A stretch of DNA of 64,000 nt from positions 496,001-560,000 of the forward strand of contig NZ_CP103788.1 of NCBI RefSeq assembly GCF_041729705.1, read 5' to 3'. Numbering within the stretch: position 1 is the stretch's first letter; every line of letters starts with the position of its first letter. A program made the position numbers and the translations under genes. The notes below the pieces were generated by a model. It was not told the origin of the DNA and did not search any database. It worked only from the letters and a program-made list of their open reading frames with translations. The stretch comes from Candidatus Phytoplasma solani. GTDB taxonomy: Bacteria; Bacillota_I; Bacilli_A; Acholeplasmatales; Acholeplasmataceae. Shown one piece after another: positions 40,562 through 49,041 of the stretch.

Positions 40562-41275
40562 ATGTTGAAATTTATTTACAACTGCTTTAATAATTTATCT
40601 AAATATGGAAACATTTATTATGAAGGTTTTAAAATAACTTTTTTATTATCTGTTTTCGGTACGATTGGCGCGTTTATCCTTAGTTGGTTTTTGCTGTTAT
40701 TCAAAGGATTACCTCAAAATTCTAAAAGAATTAAAACAGTTACCAAATATTTCTTTAAAAGTTTGAATACGATTGTTAATGCTTATATTTTTATCATCAA
40801 AAGCGTACCTATGATGGTACAAGCCATGCTTTTTTATTATGGTTTGACAAGCACTGGTTATTTTAAATGGCTAACCCCTTTTTGGGGCGGTTTCATTGTG
40901 ATTACTTTTAATTCCACTGCCTACATTGCTGAAGCGATGTTAAAAAATTTAGAATTTTTTGACCGCGGACAAATTGAAGCTGCTTTATCTTTGGGTATGA
41001 CCCCTAGACAAACTTTAAAAAAGGTCGTTTTACCTCAAGTAGTCCAAAGATCTTTATTACGTATCATTAACGAATTTATTGTCAACGTCAAAGATAGTTG
41101 TGTTTTTGGTGTCATCGGTTTGATAGAATTATTTGGAGCTGCTAAAAGCATAAGAACTTTTTCTAGTTACACTATTGTTTTTTTCAACGTCTCTCTCATT
41201 TATTTAGCCTTAGTTGGTCTTGCTACTTTTGTCTTAAAAAAATTAGAAATTAAATTAGGAAATAAAAATGCATAA
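40562..41275 (+). CDS. artM: Amino-acid ABC transporter permease
   Basis: The 237-aa integral membrane protein of the HisMQ type has several membrane helices. The EAA loop that docks the ATPase is GQIEAALSLGMTPRQTLKKVVLPQ (about 139-162; key residues E, A, A, G, LP). It starts 6 nt after the binding-protein gene, and its end overlaps the ATPase start by 8 nt, so the three are translated as a unit. Confidence 0.9.
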   Translation: MLKFIYNCFNNLSKYGNIYYEGFKITFLLSVFGTIGAFILSWFLLLFKGLPQNSKRIKTVTKYFFKSLNTIVNAYIFIIKSVPMMVQAMLFYYGLTSTGYFKWLTPFWGGFIVITFNSTAYIAEAMLKNLEFFDRGQIEAALSLGMTPRQTLKKVVLPQVVQRSLLRIINEFIVNVKDSCVFGVIGLIELFGAAKSIRTFSSYTIVFFNVSLIYLALVGLATFVLKKLEIKLGNKNA

Positions 41276-42008
41276 TATTTTTGAAATTAAAAACCTTCAA
41301 AAAAGTTTTGGTAATCGCATTATTTTAAAAGATATTAACTTAAACATCAAAAAAAACGAAACCATTACTATTATAGGATCTTCTGGGGCGGGCAAATCGT
41401 CTCTCCTTAGGTGTCTAAATTTATTAGAAGAAACTGATGCAGGGGCTATTTTATTTAACGGCGATAATATCTTAGACTCACAATACAACCCGACTGTATT
41501 ACGCCGTCAAGTAGGTATGGTTTTCCAACATTTCAATCTTTTTGAACATAAAAACGTTTTAAAAAATTGTAGTTTAGCATTGACCGAAGTTTTAGGGAAA
41601 TCTCAAACCGAAGCAGAAACAATTGCAGCCACACACTTAAAAGCTGTTGGCTTAGAAGAGATAATGACACAAAACATTCAAACTCTTTCAGGCGGCCAAA
41701 AACAACGAGTTGCTATTGCAAGAGCTTTATGTATGAGTCCTTCTGTGATTTTATTCGATGAACCAACCGCTTCCTTAGACCCTCAACTAACTAAAGAAGT
41801 GCTTGATATCATGACTGCTTTAACCAAAGAAGCTATCACTATTGTTTTAGTCACTCACGAAATCGCTTTTGCCCAAAAAATATCTGATCGCATTGTTTTT
41901 ATGGCTGATGGCGTGATTTTAGAAGAAGGAACGCCACAACAAATTCTTCATGCTCCCAAAAACAAAAAACTTCAAGCTTTTCTTAAAGAAGCGTCTTTTA
42001 GTAAGTAA
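41268..42008 (+). CDS. artP: Amino-acid ABC transporter ATP-binding protein
   Basis: The 246-aa GlnQ/ArtP-type ATPase has Walker A GSSGAGKSS (37-45), the Q loop VFQHFNLF, signature LSGGQKQ (140-146), Walker B VILFDEPTAS (about 160-169) and the H loop VTHE. It energises import through the neighbouring permease and probably also through the downstream binding-protein/permease fusion, which has no ATPase of its own. Confidence 0.93.
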   Translation: MHNIFEIKNLQKSFGNRIILKDINLNIKKNETITIIGSSGAGKSSLLRCLNLLEETDAGAILFNGDNILDSQYNPTVLRRQVGMVFQHFNLFEHKNVLKNCSLALTEVLGKSQTEAETIAATHLKAVGLEEIMTQNIQTLSGGQKQRVAIARALCMSPSVILFDEPTASLDPQLTKEVLDIMTALTKEAITIVLVTHEIAFAQKISDRIVFMADGVILEEGTPQQILHAPKNKKLQAFLKEASFSK

Positions 42009-42118
42009 AAACAACTAAAACCAATTATTTAAAAATCATTTTTCACTTCAATCCTCTTACTAGTTTGCATTTAAGGGGGTTTTTCTTTTAACCAAAACAA
42101 CAAAAAGGAAATTCAAAC

Positions 42119-43687
42119 ATGAAACGAAGTCATTTAATTATCATTTTACTTTATTTATTAACGTTGTTCTTCGTTTTATGGGCTGATCTTGATTTTACAA
42201 TCCCTTTTAATGAAAAAAAAGATTCAAAAGAAGATTTAATTGTTGGTATGGAGCTAGAATATTTGCCTTTAGGTTATTTAACAAGCCAAAACAATCAAGA
42301 AGATACTTATCCGATTCAAGGACAAAGTGGCTATGCGGTGGGTTATGATATTACTATTGCCCAACTGTTAGCTAAAAATCTAGACCGTCATTTGGTGATT
42401 AAAAAGATTAGTTTTGATGGTTTGATTCCGGCTTTACAAAATAACGAAATACAATTAGTGATTGCAGGACTTTCCAAAACGAAAGCACGCGAAAAAGAGG
42501 TTGCCTTTTCTGAACCTTATTGTTTTTTTGAAGTTAAAATGATTTTAACCAAGTCAAAAGAAATTAAAGAATTACAGGATTTAAAAAATTTGAAAATTGG
42601 TTTTCAAAATGGTTCTTCTTATGCCAACAGTATTGCTAAAATAAGTGATTTTAGTAGACCTTTTTCAAGTTATAACGACTTAGAGATCTCTTTTTTAGCT
42701 AATGACATCGATGGATTTATCGCCGAATCTTTTCTGGCTGACTTTTTTTTAAACCAATTTGACAACAAAGGAAAGACAATTCCAAGCATAAACACAGAAA
42801 TAACCCAACAATTATTAGAACAAAATAACAGCGAATTATTGCAATCTCGCTTTGCTTTGAATCAAAAAAATCAAACTCTTTTACAAAAGGTCAATGAAGC
42901 TTTGAAAAATATAAAAATAAACAAAGATTTTTCAAACAAATTATTGGAAGAAGCCATCCAAAAAGCATCGCAAAACCACAATGATAATCACAAAAACTTA
43001 TGGGACGTATTTAAACAATATAGATCATTGTATTTGCAAGGTTTAATGATGACCTTTAAAATGGCTTGCTTAGGGACTATGGGGGCTTTTTTTCTGGCCT
43101 TGTTGTTGGTCTATGCCAAGGGATTGCCTAAAAGAAAACTTAAAAAAGACATTTGGCGACAATATTTTCATAAATATTTAAAATTAATTATCGATGCTTA
43201 TATTTTTACTATTAAAAGTATACCGATGATGGTTCAAGCGATGCTTTTTTATTACGGTCTGAAAAGCACTGGGTACTTTGGTTGGTTGACGCCTTTTCAA
43301 GGAGGCTTGATTGTAATTTCTTTTAACTCTGCTGCTTATCTGGCAGAAACGATGTTAAAAAATCTGCAATTCTTTGACCCTGGTCAAATCGAAGCTGGTT
43401 TGGCTTTGGGGATGACTGACAAACAAATCTTTAAAAAAGTGGTTTTGCCGCAGGTGATACACACTTCTTTATTACGTATTTACAACGAATTTATCAACAA
43501 TACCAAAGATAGTTGTGTGTTTGGGGTAATTGGAGTGTTTGAACTTGTTAATGCAACTTCTCAAATTAGAGGAGCGATCTTGAATATCAATGTTTTTTTC
43601 ATCCCTATAATCATTTATCTGTTTTTAACCGCCATAGCTTTTTATGGTTTAAAAAAACTAGAAAAAAGACAAGCACTAAAAAGATAA
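42119..43687 (+). CDS. Fused substrate-binding protein and permease of an amino-acid ABC transporter
   Basis: The 522-aa protein joins two functions in one chain. Residues about 8-24 form a membrane anchor. Residues 40-290 are an SBP family 3 domain (VGYDITIAQLLAKNL, FDGLIPALQNNEIQLVIAGLS). Residues 310-515 are a HisMQ permease with an EAA loop (GQIEAGLALGMTDKQIFKKVVLPQ). Both halves resemble the two separate genes just upstream, so it probably arose by duplication and fusion. AAAAGGAAA lies about 9 nt before the ATG. It likely shares the ArtP ATPase. Confidence 0.9.
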   Translation: MKRSHLIIILLYLLTLFFVLWADLDFTIPFNEKKDSKEDLIVGMELEYLPLGYLTSQNNQEDTYPIQGQSGYAVGYDITIAQLLAKNLDRHLVIKKISFDGLIPALQNNEIQLVIAGLSKTKAREKEVAFSEPYCFFEVKMILTKSKEIKELQDLKNLKIGFQNGSSYANSIAKISDFSRPFSSYNDLEISFLANDIDGFIAESFLADFFLNQFDNKGKTIPSINTEITQQLLEQNNSELLQSRFALNQKNQTLLQKVNEALKNIKINKDFSNKLLEEAIQKASQNHNDNHKNLWDVFKQYRSLYLQGLMMTFKMACLGTMGAFFLALLLVYAKGLPKRKLKKDIWRQYFHKYLKLIIDAYIFTIKSIPMMVQAMLFYYGLKSTGYFGWLTPFQGGLIVISFNSAAYLAETMLKNLQFFDPGQIEAGLALGMTDKQIFKKVVLPQVIHTSLLRIYNEFINNTKDSCVFGVIGVFELVNATSQIRGAILNINVFFIPIIIYLFLTAIAFYGLKKLEKRQALKR

Positions 43688-44444
43688 GTGTGGTTTGATA
43701 TAGTTTTTGCCACATTAAAGTCTCTTTTTTACATTTAATAATTAACTATCAAAATAAAAACAAAGAACATCATTAACTGAATTCCAAAAATAAAAGTCAA
43801 TGTTGCTATTGCTAAAAATATCAAGCTAAATTATTGATTAAAAAACTTTTGCAAAACCTTTTTTATTTGCTGCTAGCTAATAAATAGATTTTATTAATTA
43901 TTTCATTGTTTCATAAAAGACTTTTAAAAACATTTTAAACCCAAAAACCCCAAACTAACTGCCTTTACTCTCTTTTTTTAAGTTTTTTACATTACTAACT
44001 ACTAAGCACACATTCAAAAAAAACTTATCTTAAATAAAATATCAAGCCAAATTGTTAATTAAAAAAACAGTTTGACTTTTTTTGTTATTTTAATCAAATT
44101 ATTTCCTAAAAATCGAAAATTTATAACACTCTAGTTGCCTTTTTCTTCTTCTTTGTGGTAGTGGTGCGTGAGGGATATTGGGTTAGGAATTTCTAAAAAC
44201 TTATCTGTTTTAAAAATAAATTGACAACCCAAAACCAACTGATGGCAATTATTAAAAATATTAAAATTATAATAGGTTTTAGTAATTTTTTTTGGTGTCA
44301 TTTTTTTAATTCTCTTTTTTTTATATTTTTTTGGTTTGTTTTTTTGTTGTGTTTTGTTTTTTTTGGTTGTTTTGATTGTTTCCTTGTTGTTTGGCTAAGT
44401 GCCGTGCGTGGTGTGTGTGGTGTTTTTTTGTTGTTTTAAAATTA
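43688..44444. other. Gene-poor stretch with diverged hairpins
   Basis: No gene is supported. A diverged copy of the AGCTAAA hairpin is visible near 43820-43862, and a clearer one lies at 44043-44085. T- and G-rich sequence at 44280-44440 gives spurious hydrophobic frames. Confidence 0.45.
44043..44085 (+). other. AGC(T/C)AAA-type long hairpin
   Basis: AGCCAAATTGTT and AACAGTTTGACT pair with mismatches and are followed by T7. This is the same hairpin family as at 13137 and 47026, but no gene follows directly. Confidence 0.5.
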
Positions 44445-44446
44445 AA

Positions 44447-44566
44447 AGCCACTTTGGAAAGTGGCTCTTTTGGTGTAAAAAAAAGACCCTTGGGATGAGG
44501 GTCTTTGATGGGTTTAGTGTGTTTTGGGTTGGGTATGAAAAAAGACCTTCGTTTGAAGGTCTAAAA
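44447..44566 (-). terminator. Three tandem terminator hairpins
   Basis: Three separate stems lie within 120 nt: AGCCACTTT/AAAGTGGCT (about 44447-44470), AAGACCCT/AGGGTCTT (about 44482-44505) and AGACCTTC/GAAGGTCT (about 44542-44563). Each has a T run on the minus strand. They follow the stop codon of the gene at 44579-45124. Confidence 0.75.
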
Positions 44567-44578
44567 TTATAAATTAAA

Positions 44579-45124
44579 TTAATTATTTGGTTTTGTTGGT
44601 GGTGGGGTGGTGTCGACGTAGGTGTGGAATCTGATTGAAAAGTTGCTGCCTGATCTTCCCAACAAAAGGCTTTTTCCTCGGTCGGAAGACGAATTATAGC
44701 CAGGGCGGCTTGTTCCTGGTAAATAAAAATACCATTTATCAAGGAACCAACCCCAACCTGTATTATATGCATAATGAAGTTTAAAGTTGTCTTCTTCGGT
44801 TGAAAACAAATTAAATTGATAATCATTGTACCATCCAACCCCGCCATCATCTAAACAATAAACTGTTCTGTCGCTTCTGCCTAATTTTTCTCTAATTTCT
44901 TTTGCTGTATATGTGGTTCCAGCTTTGAAATAACATTGGTTTTTCCAATTTTCTAAGTTTTGTTCGTAGGTTTGATTGTTATCGTAAGTAAATGTTTTTT
45001 CAATTGGTGGTGTAGCTGTTGGTTTGTGAATTAATTTTAAAATTAAAAATAAACCAACGACAAATAATAAAAAAGTTGTAATGATAATGATAATTTTTTG
45101 TTTCTTAGTTAATTTGGTCTTCAT
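44579..45124 (-). CDS. Unknown single-pass membrane protein
   Basis: The 181-aa protein has a lysine-rich start and one strong membrane helix (residues about 10-30). The exposed part is rich in aromatic and Gly/Ser residues, with two Cys (about 64 and 90), and ends in a Thr/Pro tail. AGGAAAT lies before the ATG. A short outer domain with aromatic clusters (WYNDYQFN, GWGWFLDKWYFY) suggests a compact beta fold. I do not recognise the family. It lies among decayed genes but is itself intact. Confidence 0.6.
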   Translation of the reverse strand: MKTKLTKKQKIIIIITTFLLFVVGLFLILKLIHKPTATPPIEKTFTYDNNQTYEQNLENWKNQCYFKAGTTYTAKEIREKLGRSDRTVYCLDDGGVGWYNDYQFNLFSTEEDNFKLHYAYNTGWGWFLDKWYFYLPGTSRPGYNSSSDRGKSLLLGRSGSNFSIRFHTYVDTTPPPTKPNN

Positions 45125-45277
45125 TTTTTTTATTTCCTTTCTAAATTATATCGTTATTATATCTCAAAAAAAAAAAAAACACAGTTAATGCTTAAAAATG
45201 GTTTTTTAATTGTCTTTTTCTAAGACATTAACTTGCTTTTTTCGGTTAGAAATTATTTTTTTATGTGGGTAAAAAAA

Positions 45278-45302
45278 AGACCCTCGCAAATGAGGATCTT
45301 AG
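45278..45302 (-). terminator. Terminator of the decayed minus-strand operon
   Basis: On the minus strand AAGATCCTC-ATTTGC-GAGGGTCTT is followed by T7. It lies downstream of the gene relics at 45407-46380. Confidence 0.65.
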
Positions 45303-45406
45303 AATTGGTTGTTTTTTTTGAAAGTTTTATTTTGTGCCTCCTTTCTTTTGGAGTTTTGGTAGTTGTTTTTTTTGGGTTTTTGTTTTGTTTTGGTTTGAGT
45401 TTGTTT

Positions 45407-45675
45407 TTACATAAAATCATTATTTTGTATTAATGTCGGTGGGGTATTACTTTTATTACTTTTTCCTGTAAAATCATTGACAAATTGTCTGATTTTTTGT
45501 AAGTGAGGCTTATTGCTTAAATCTAATTTGTTAATAAAGGTTATTAATTCAAATAAATCATAATTTACTTCACAATAAGGGACTTGTTTAGTGGAGTTAG
45601 TTTGATAATTAATTACTGTTTTTTGGGTGACGTACCGGTACCTTCTTTAATTTGATGTTTAATATTTTTTTTCAT
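45407..45675 (-). pseudogene. Frameshifted relic of an unknown gene
   Basis: ATG 45675 gives 20 codons and then a stop. A neighbouring frame is open for about 73 residues (TQKTVINYQTNSTKQ ... NDFM) to TAA at 45409-45407. The two halves fit as one small protein with a frameshift near 45630. Function is unknown. It belongs to a run of relics read on the minus strand. Confidence 0.45.
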
Positions 45676-45720
45676 AATTTGTTTCCCTTTTTTGGATAAT
45701 TTATTCTTTGATTTAATTAG

Positions 45721-45840
45721 TCTTTTAGTTTTTCTATTTCTTTTTTTAGTTTTTTAATCTTGTTTAAATATATTTGTGTCTCTTCTTTGTATTTTTGTGC
45801 CGCATCTGTTAATTCTTGCACCTCGGCTGTGTCTTGTGTT
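45721..45840 (-). pseudogene. Relic of a PMU coiled-coil gene
   Basis: The minus-strand frame VQELTDAAQKYKEETQIYLN ... KKEIEKLKD ends at a stop near 45720. It matches the C-terminal pattern of the PMU coiled-coil protein at 49704-50012 (RTAEAQEYKDKIQQLKKE). The 5' part is missing or shifted. Confidence 0.45.
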
Positions 45841-46379
45841 GCACCTTGGCAGTTGTTGGCATAAATTCTTGAAACTCACAAGCGATTAATTTTAATCAAT
45901 CAAATTCTACTTCTAAATTTTTAGTCACAAAACGAATGTAAGAAGGGTTATTTTTGATATTGCTATTTAAAATATTAAAAACATCAATGTTTGCGGCAGT
46001 ATTCAAAAAAACAAGTGTTTTGATTCCAAAAACTACCATTTTCTTCTATATCATACGTCATGAAAACAGGTAAATTGCTGGGTTAATGAGTTTGAATAAT
46101 CTAATAATTTGCTCCCTTAGATGCATACTAGTTATGTTTTTTTAATTTGCCTGTTTTCATATTTAAAATTATATAAGTTTTTGCAGCCATTAATCCAACA
46201 TGTAAGAAAACCGGTAAGTTCGTATTGGTTTATCATGTTTTAGAAATCTTAGACGTTTAAAAAAATTAATTCTTTCTGCATGGTCTGCTTTGGTAAGTAT
46301 CATATTAGAAAACAGTCTATATGCTCTAATAATATCTCCTTCATGTGTTTGATAAGTTAAATAAGGTTTTAATAATGCA
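45841..46379 (-). pseudogene. Decayed coding sequence beside an intron
   Basis: Minus-strand frames with coding character remain between stops. One is LVFLNTAANIDVFNILNSNI, ending at TGA near 45898. The other is ALLKPYLTYQTHEGDIIRAY (from 46378), which starts exactly at the 3' border of intron copy D. The second looks like the downstream exon of a gene interrupted by that intron. Neither is recognised. Confidence 0.35.
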
Positions 46380-46922
46380 GATAGATGAATTGCGCCTCAA
46401 TAGGTGGGATTGTCATTTTAGACGAGCCATACTATAATATACTACAACAATCCGCCCCTGCCCAAACCGTGCGAGCAAGTTTCCAAGCACACGGCTTTCC
46501 ACGAACTTCCGCAGACTTTTATCTGTGACATAGGCCTTTGGCATGCTTAGCTGTTTTATCCCCCAATTTGCAGTCTATCTATGGTAGCTTTTTATCTGGA
46601 CCTGTTTGGAAACAGGGCTACTTTACTCCCTCCGCATTATCGCCTGTATTTCGTCTATGCTTGTTGGGGAACCTGCATTCATCTATCAATTCTGCTTGTT
46701 TGCGAAATTCGCTGACTTCTTTCGCCCTATAAAGGTCGTTAACCTTTCTCCTGAGAGGTCGATTGTCTTTATTATTCCAAATAAAGTTTTTCTCCTCTGA
46801 CTACTAAAAAGTCTCTTTATCCTTGGGCAATAAGGCTTTTAACCCTTATCTGTTAATTTAATAACTACCTTTAGGATTCTCCAAGTTGCTCTAAATATCT
46901 ACCTTGTCCTTTAGGTGAAGTA
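46380..46922 (-). mobile_element. 5'-truncated ORF-less group II intron (copy D)
   Basis: The 3' part is the best preserved of the ORF-less copies. Domain V at 46464-46498 is fully paired, with CCGTG/CACGG replacing CCGTA/TACGG of copy B. The RT gene is absent, and homology to copy B stops near 46922, about 330 nt short of the intron 5' end. It cannot splice alone. The linker in place of the RT gene matches copies A and C. Confidence 0.7.
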
Positions 46923-47025
46923 GGCCAATCACTTAACCATGCAGTCTCATACGTTTTCGCAGAATTTCTGAGGGGTTGGCGAATTTAGACTGCCCCAAAA
47001 AAACTGAACCAGTTAAAAGCCACAA

Positions 47026-47078
47026 AATATCCAAACTGTTTATTAATTAAAAATAAACAGTTTGGATATTTTTTTTGT
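47026..47078 (+). other. Perfect 19-bp hairpin with T8 in the dnaB leader
   Basis: Arms at 47026-47044 and 47052-47070 are exact inverted repeats beginning AATATCCAAACTG, with a 7-nt A/T loop and a T8 tail. It lies 25 nt before the dnaB ribosome site. The form is that of a strong intrinsic terminator, so it may isolate the PMU from upstream transcription or attenuate it. A relative lies before the coiled-coil gene at 13215. Confidence 0.75.
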
Positions 47079-47103
47079 ACCCAAACTTAAAAAAGGAGAA
47101 AAA

Positions 47104-48393
47104 ATGATTGAAGCCGAACGTGCCTTATTAGGTACTTTGCTTTTAAACCCAGAAAAAATTGATGCTGTTAAAAATTTGCTTGAAACTCGAAACTTTAATG
47201 AAACCAAACATCGATATATATTCGAGGCAATGAAACACCTCAAAAAACTAAATCGCGAGATTGATTACGTTTCTATTAGTTCTACTTTAGAAACTAATAA
47301 TAATTTATATAAAATAGGAGGAATGGACTATTTAATTGAATTAGCCGAAATGACGCCTTCAACTCAACATTTAGAAACCTATATTGATTTAATCAAAGAA
47401 AACAGCCTTAAAACTGATTTATTAGATTTAATCAAACATTTACCTGTTGAATTATCAAAAACTAAAAATATTCATAATTATTTACAAACAGTAAAAAAAC
47501 AAGTTGAGGGATTTATCCAAAATACTAAATCACCTTTTATTTCTACAAAAACCTTAATCCCTTCCCTTCGCCAAAATATTATTACTGATAACGAAGATAA
47601 CCAACTTATAGGAATCAAAACAGGTTTTGATAACCTTGATGAATTAATTTCTGGGTTTAAAAATAAACAATTAATTATTTTAGGCGCAAGAACTGGAATG
47701 GGTAAAACCGCTTTTATGTTAAATCTAGTTACAAACATTACACAAATATTTCATAAAAACCAAAAAAACCAAACCGCAGTAATTTTTAGTTTAGAAATGA
47801 CAGCAGAAGAATTGGGTATTAGGATGCTTTCATCAACATCACAAATCCCTTTAAATAAACTTCAACGCAAAATATTAAATAAAGAAGATAGATTTGAATT
47901 GGCTAAGGCAGAGTTTGAGTTAACTAAATTAAATATTTTAATTGATGACGATAGAAATAACAAAATTGAAGATATTAAAAACAAATGTCGCCAAATGAAA
48001 TACACCAAAGGACTTGATGTTGTTTTTATTGATTACCTCCATTTATTAAAAGAAGACCAAAATTTTAATACCTATCAAGCAACAGCCGTGATTTCACGCG
48101 AACTCAAAAAACTAGCAAGTGAACTAAATATTTCAATTATAGCTTTAAGTCAAATGAATCGCGCTACCAACCTTAGAGAAGTCAAAGCGCCTCAATTATC
48201 GGATTTAAGAGATTCAGGTACTATCGAACAAGATGCTGATGTTGTAATGTTTTTACATCGTGAAAGTTATTATCAAAAACCAGATAACAATCCACATACT
48301 AACTTAATTATCGCCAAAAACCGCAGCGGACAATTAGGAGAATGTAATTTCAATTTTTATAAACAAATTCAAAAATTTGAAGTTTTAAAATAA
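47104..48393 (+). CDS. dnaB: Replicative DNA helicase DnaB, PMU copy
   Basis: This ring helicase is carried by phytoplasma PMUs in addition to the chromosomal gene. The 429-aa protein has the N-terminal DnaB domain (ERALLGTLLLNPEKI, primase-binding side) and the RecA-like core with Walker A GARTGMGKT (194-202), SLEMTAEEL, Walker B DVVFIDYLHLL, and QMNRATNLRE ... LSDLRDSGTIEQDAD. ATG 47104 is supported by AAGGAG 5 nt upstream; a longer TTG frame would run into the hairpin. It opens the PMU-like gene run. Confidence 0.93.
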   Translation: MIEAERALLGTLLLNPEKIDAVKNLLETRNFNETKHRYIFEAMKHLKKLNREIDYVSISSTLETNNNLYKIGGMDYLIELAEMTPSTQHLETYIDLIKENSLKTDLLDLIKHLPVELSKTKNIHNYLQTVKKQVEGFIQNTKSPFISTKTLIPSLRQNIITDNEDNQLIGIKTGFDNLDELISGFKNKQLIILGARTGMGKTAFMLNLVTNITQIFHKNQKNQTAVIFSLEMTAEELGIRMLSSTSQIPLNKLQRKILNKEDRFELAKAEFELTKLNILIDDDRNNKIEDIKNKCRQMKYTKGLDVVFIDYLHLLKEDQNFNTYQATAVISRELKKLASELNISIIALSQMNRATNLREVKAPQLSDLRDSGTIEQDADVVMFLHRESYYQKPDNNPHTNLIIAKNRSGQLGECNFNFYKQIQKFEVLK

Positions 48394-48408
48394 AAAGGAA
48401 ATAATCAA

Positions 48409-49041
48409 ATGAATCAATTAACTAATTTACATTTCAAAAATATTAATGTTTTTAATTATCAAACTTCATGTGTTTACATAACTAAACAAATATGTCAACC
48501 ATCTTTCTTTATTAAACCTTTTAATGAATATATGTTAGAATCTCACAATAATCTAAATAAATATCTAGAAATTAACAACTATAACTCCCAAAGTCAAAAA
48601 GCAATCCGCGGTAAAATCAATGAATACTTAATTTTGCTTTATCTAAACAACAAAGGAATCACAAACTTATACCCTCAAGCTTATTTATTCTTCATCCCCG
48701 ACATTAAATTCGATTTAGTGTTATTTACGAAAACAAAAAGAATCATCGCTTTTAACTTCAAAACATCCCTGCGAGACCGATACAAACAAACAATTGTCGA
48801 AGCCCAACAATTAAAAAAACTAGATACGCGTTTTGAATTCTATTTATTAACTAACAATACCATTGAATCCCAAAGATTAAACAACAAAATTGCAAATGGC
48901 AAAGTTCAAGGCATAAATCAAGTCATTAATCTATTTTCTAACAATGCAAATCAATTCTTACAAACCTTACTTACTAACCAATTCATCTCTTTTTCACCAA
49001 TTACTTTAATTAAAAAAATGGTGCACTCAAATGACAAATAA
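48409..49041 (+). CDS. PMU protein of unknown function, possible PD-(D/E)xK nuclease fold
   Basis: The 210-aa protein lies between dnaB and tmk. A central segment AIRGKINEYLILLYLNNKGI, then PDIKFDLVLF and, about 14 residues on, AFNFKTSLRDRY, has the spacing of a restriction-type nuclease core (E ... D ... x-x-K). The acidic residue of the last motif is replaced by Asn, so catalysis is doubtful. AAAAGGAA lies 9 nt before the ATG, and the gene overlaps tmk by 11 nt. The fold is an inference, not a recognised match. Confidence 0.65.
   Translation: MNQLTNLHFKNINVFNYQTSCVYITKQICQPSFFIKPFNEYMLESHNNLNKYLEINNYNSQSQKAIRGKINEYLILLYLNNKGITNLYPQAYLFFIPDIKFDLVLFTKTKRIIAFNFKTSLRDRYKQTIVEAQQLKKLDTRFEFYLLTNNTIESQRLNNKIANGKVQGINQVINLFSNNANQFLQTLLTNQFISFSPITLIKKMVHSNDK

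Noticed and set aside
44221-44439. 72-aa Phe/Val/Leu-rich frame
   Set aside because: It is low-complexity T/G-rich sequence without a ribosome site, next to terminators.
44395-44850. 151-aa minus-strand frame
   Set aside because: It overlaps the better-supported 181-aa membrane protein in another frame and runs through three terminator stems.
46538-46800. Two 64-aa frames
   Set aside because: They lie wholly inside the conserved RNA sequence of intron copy D and have no start signals.
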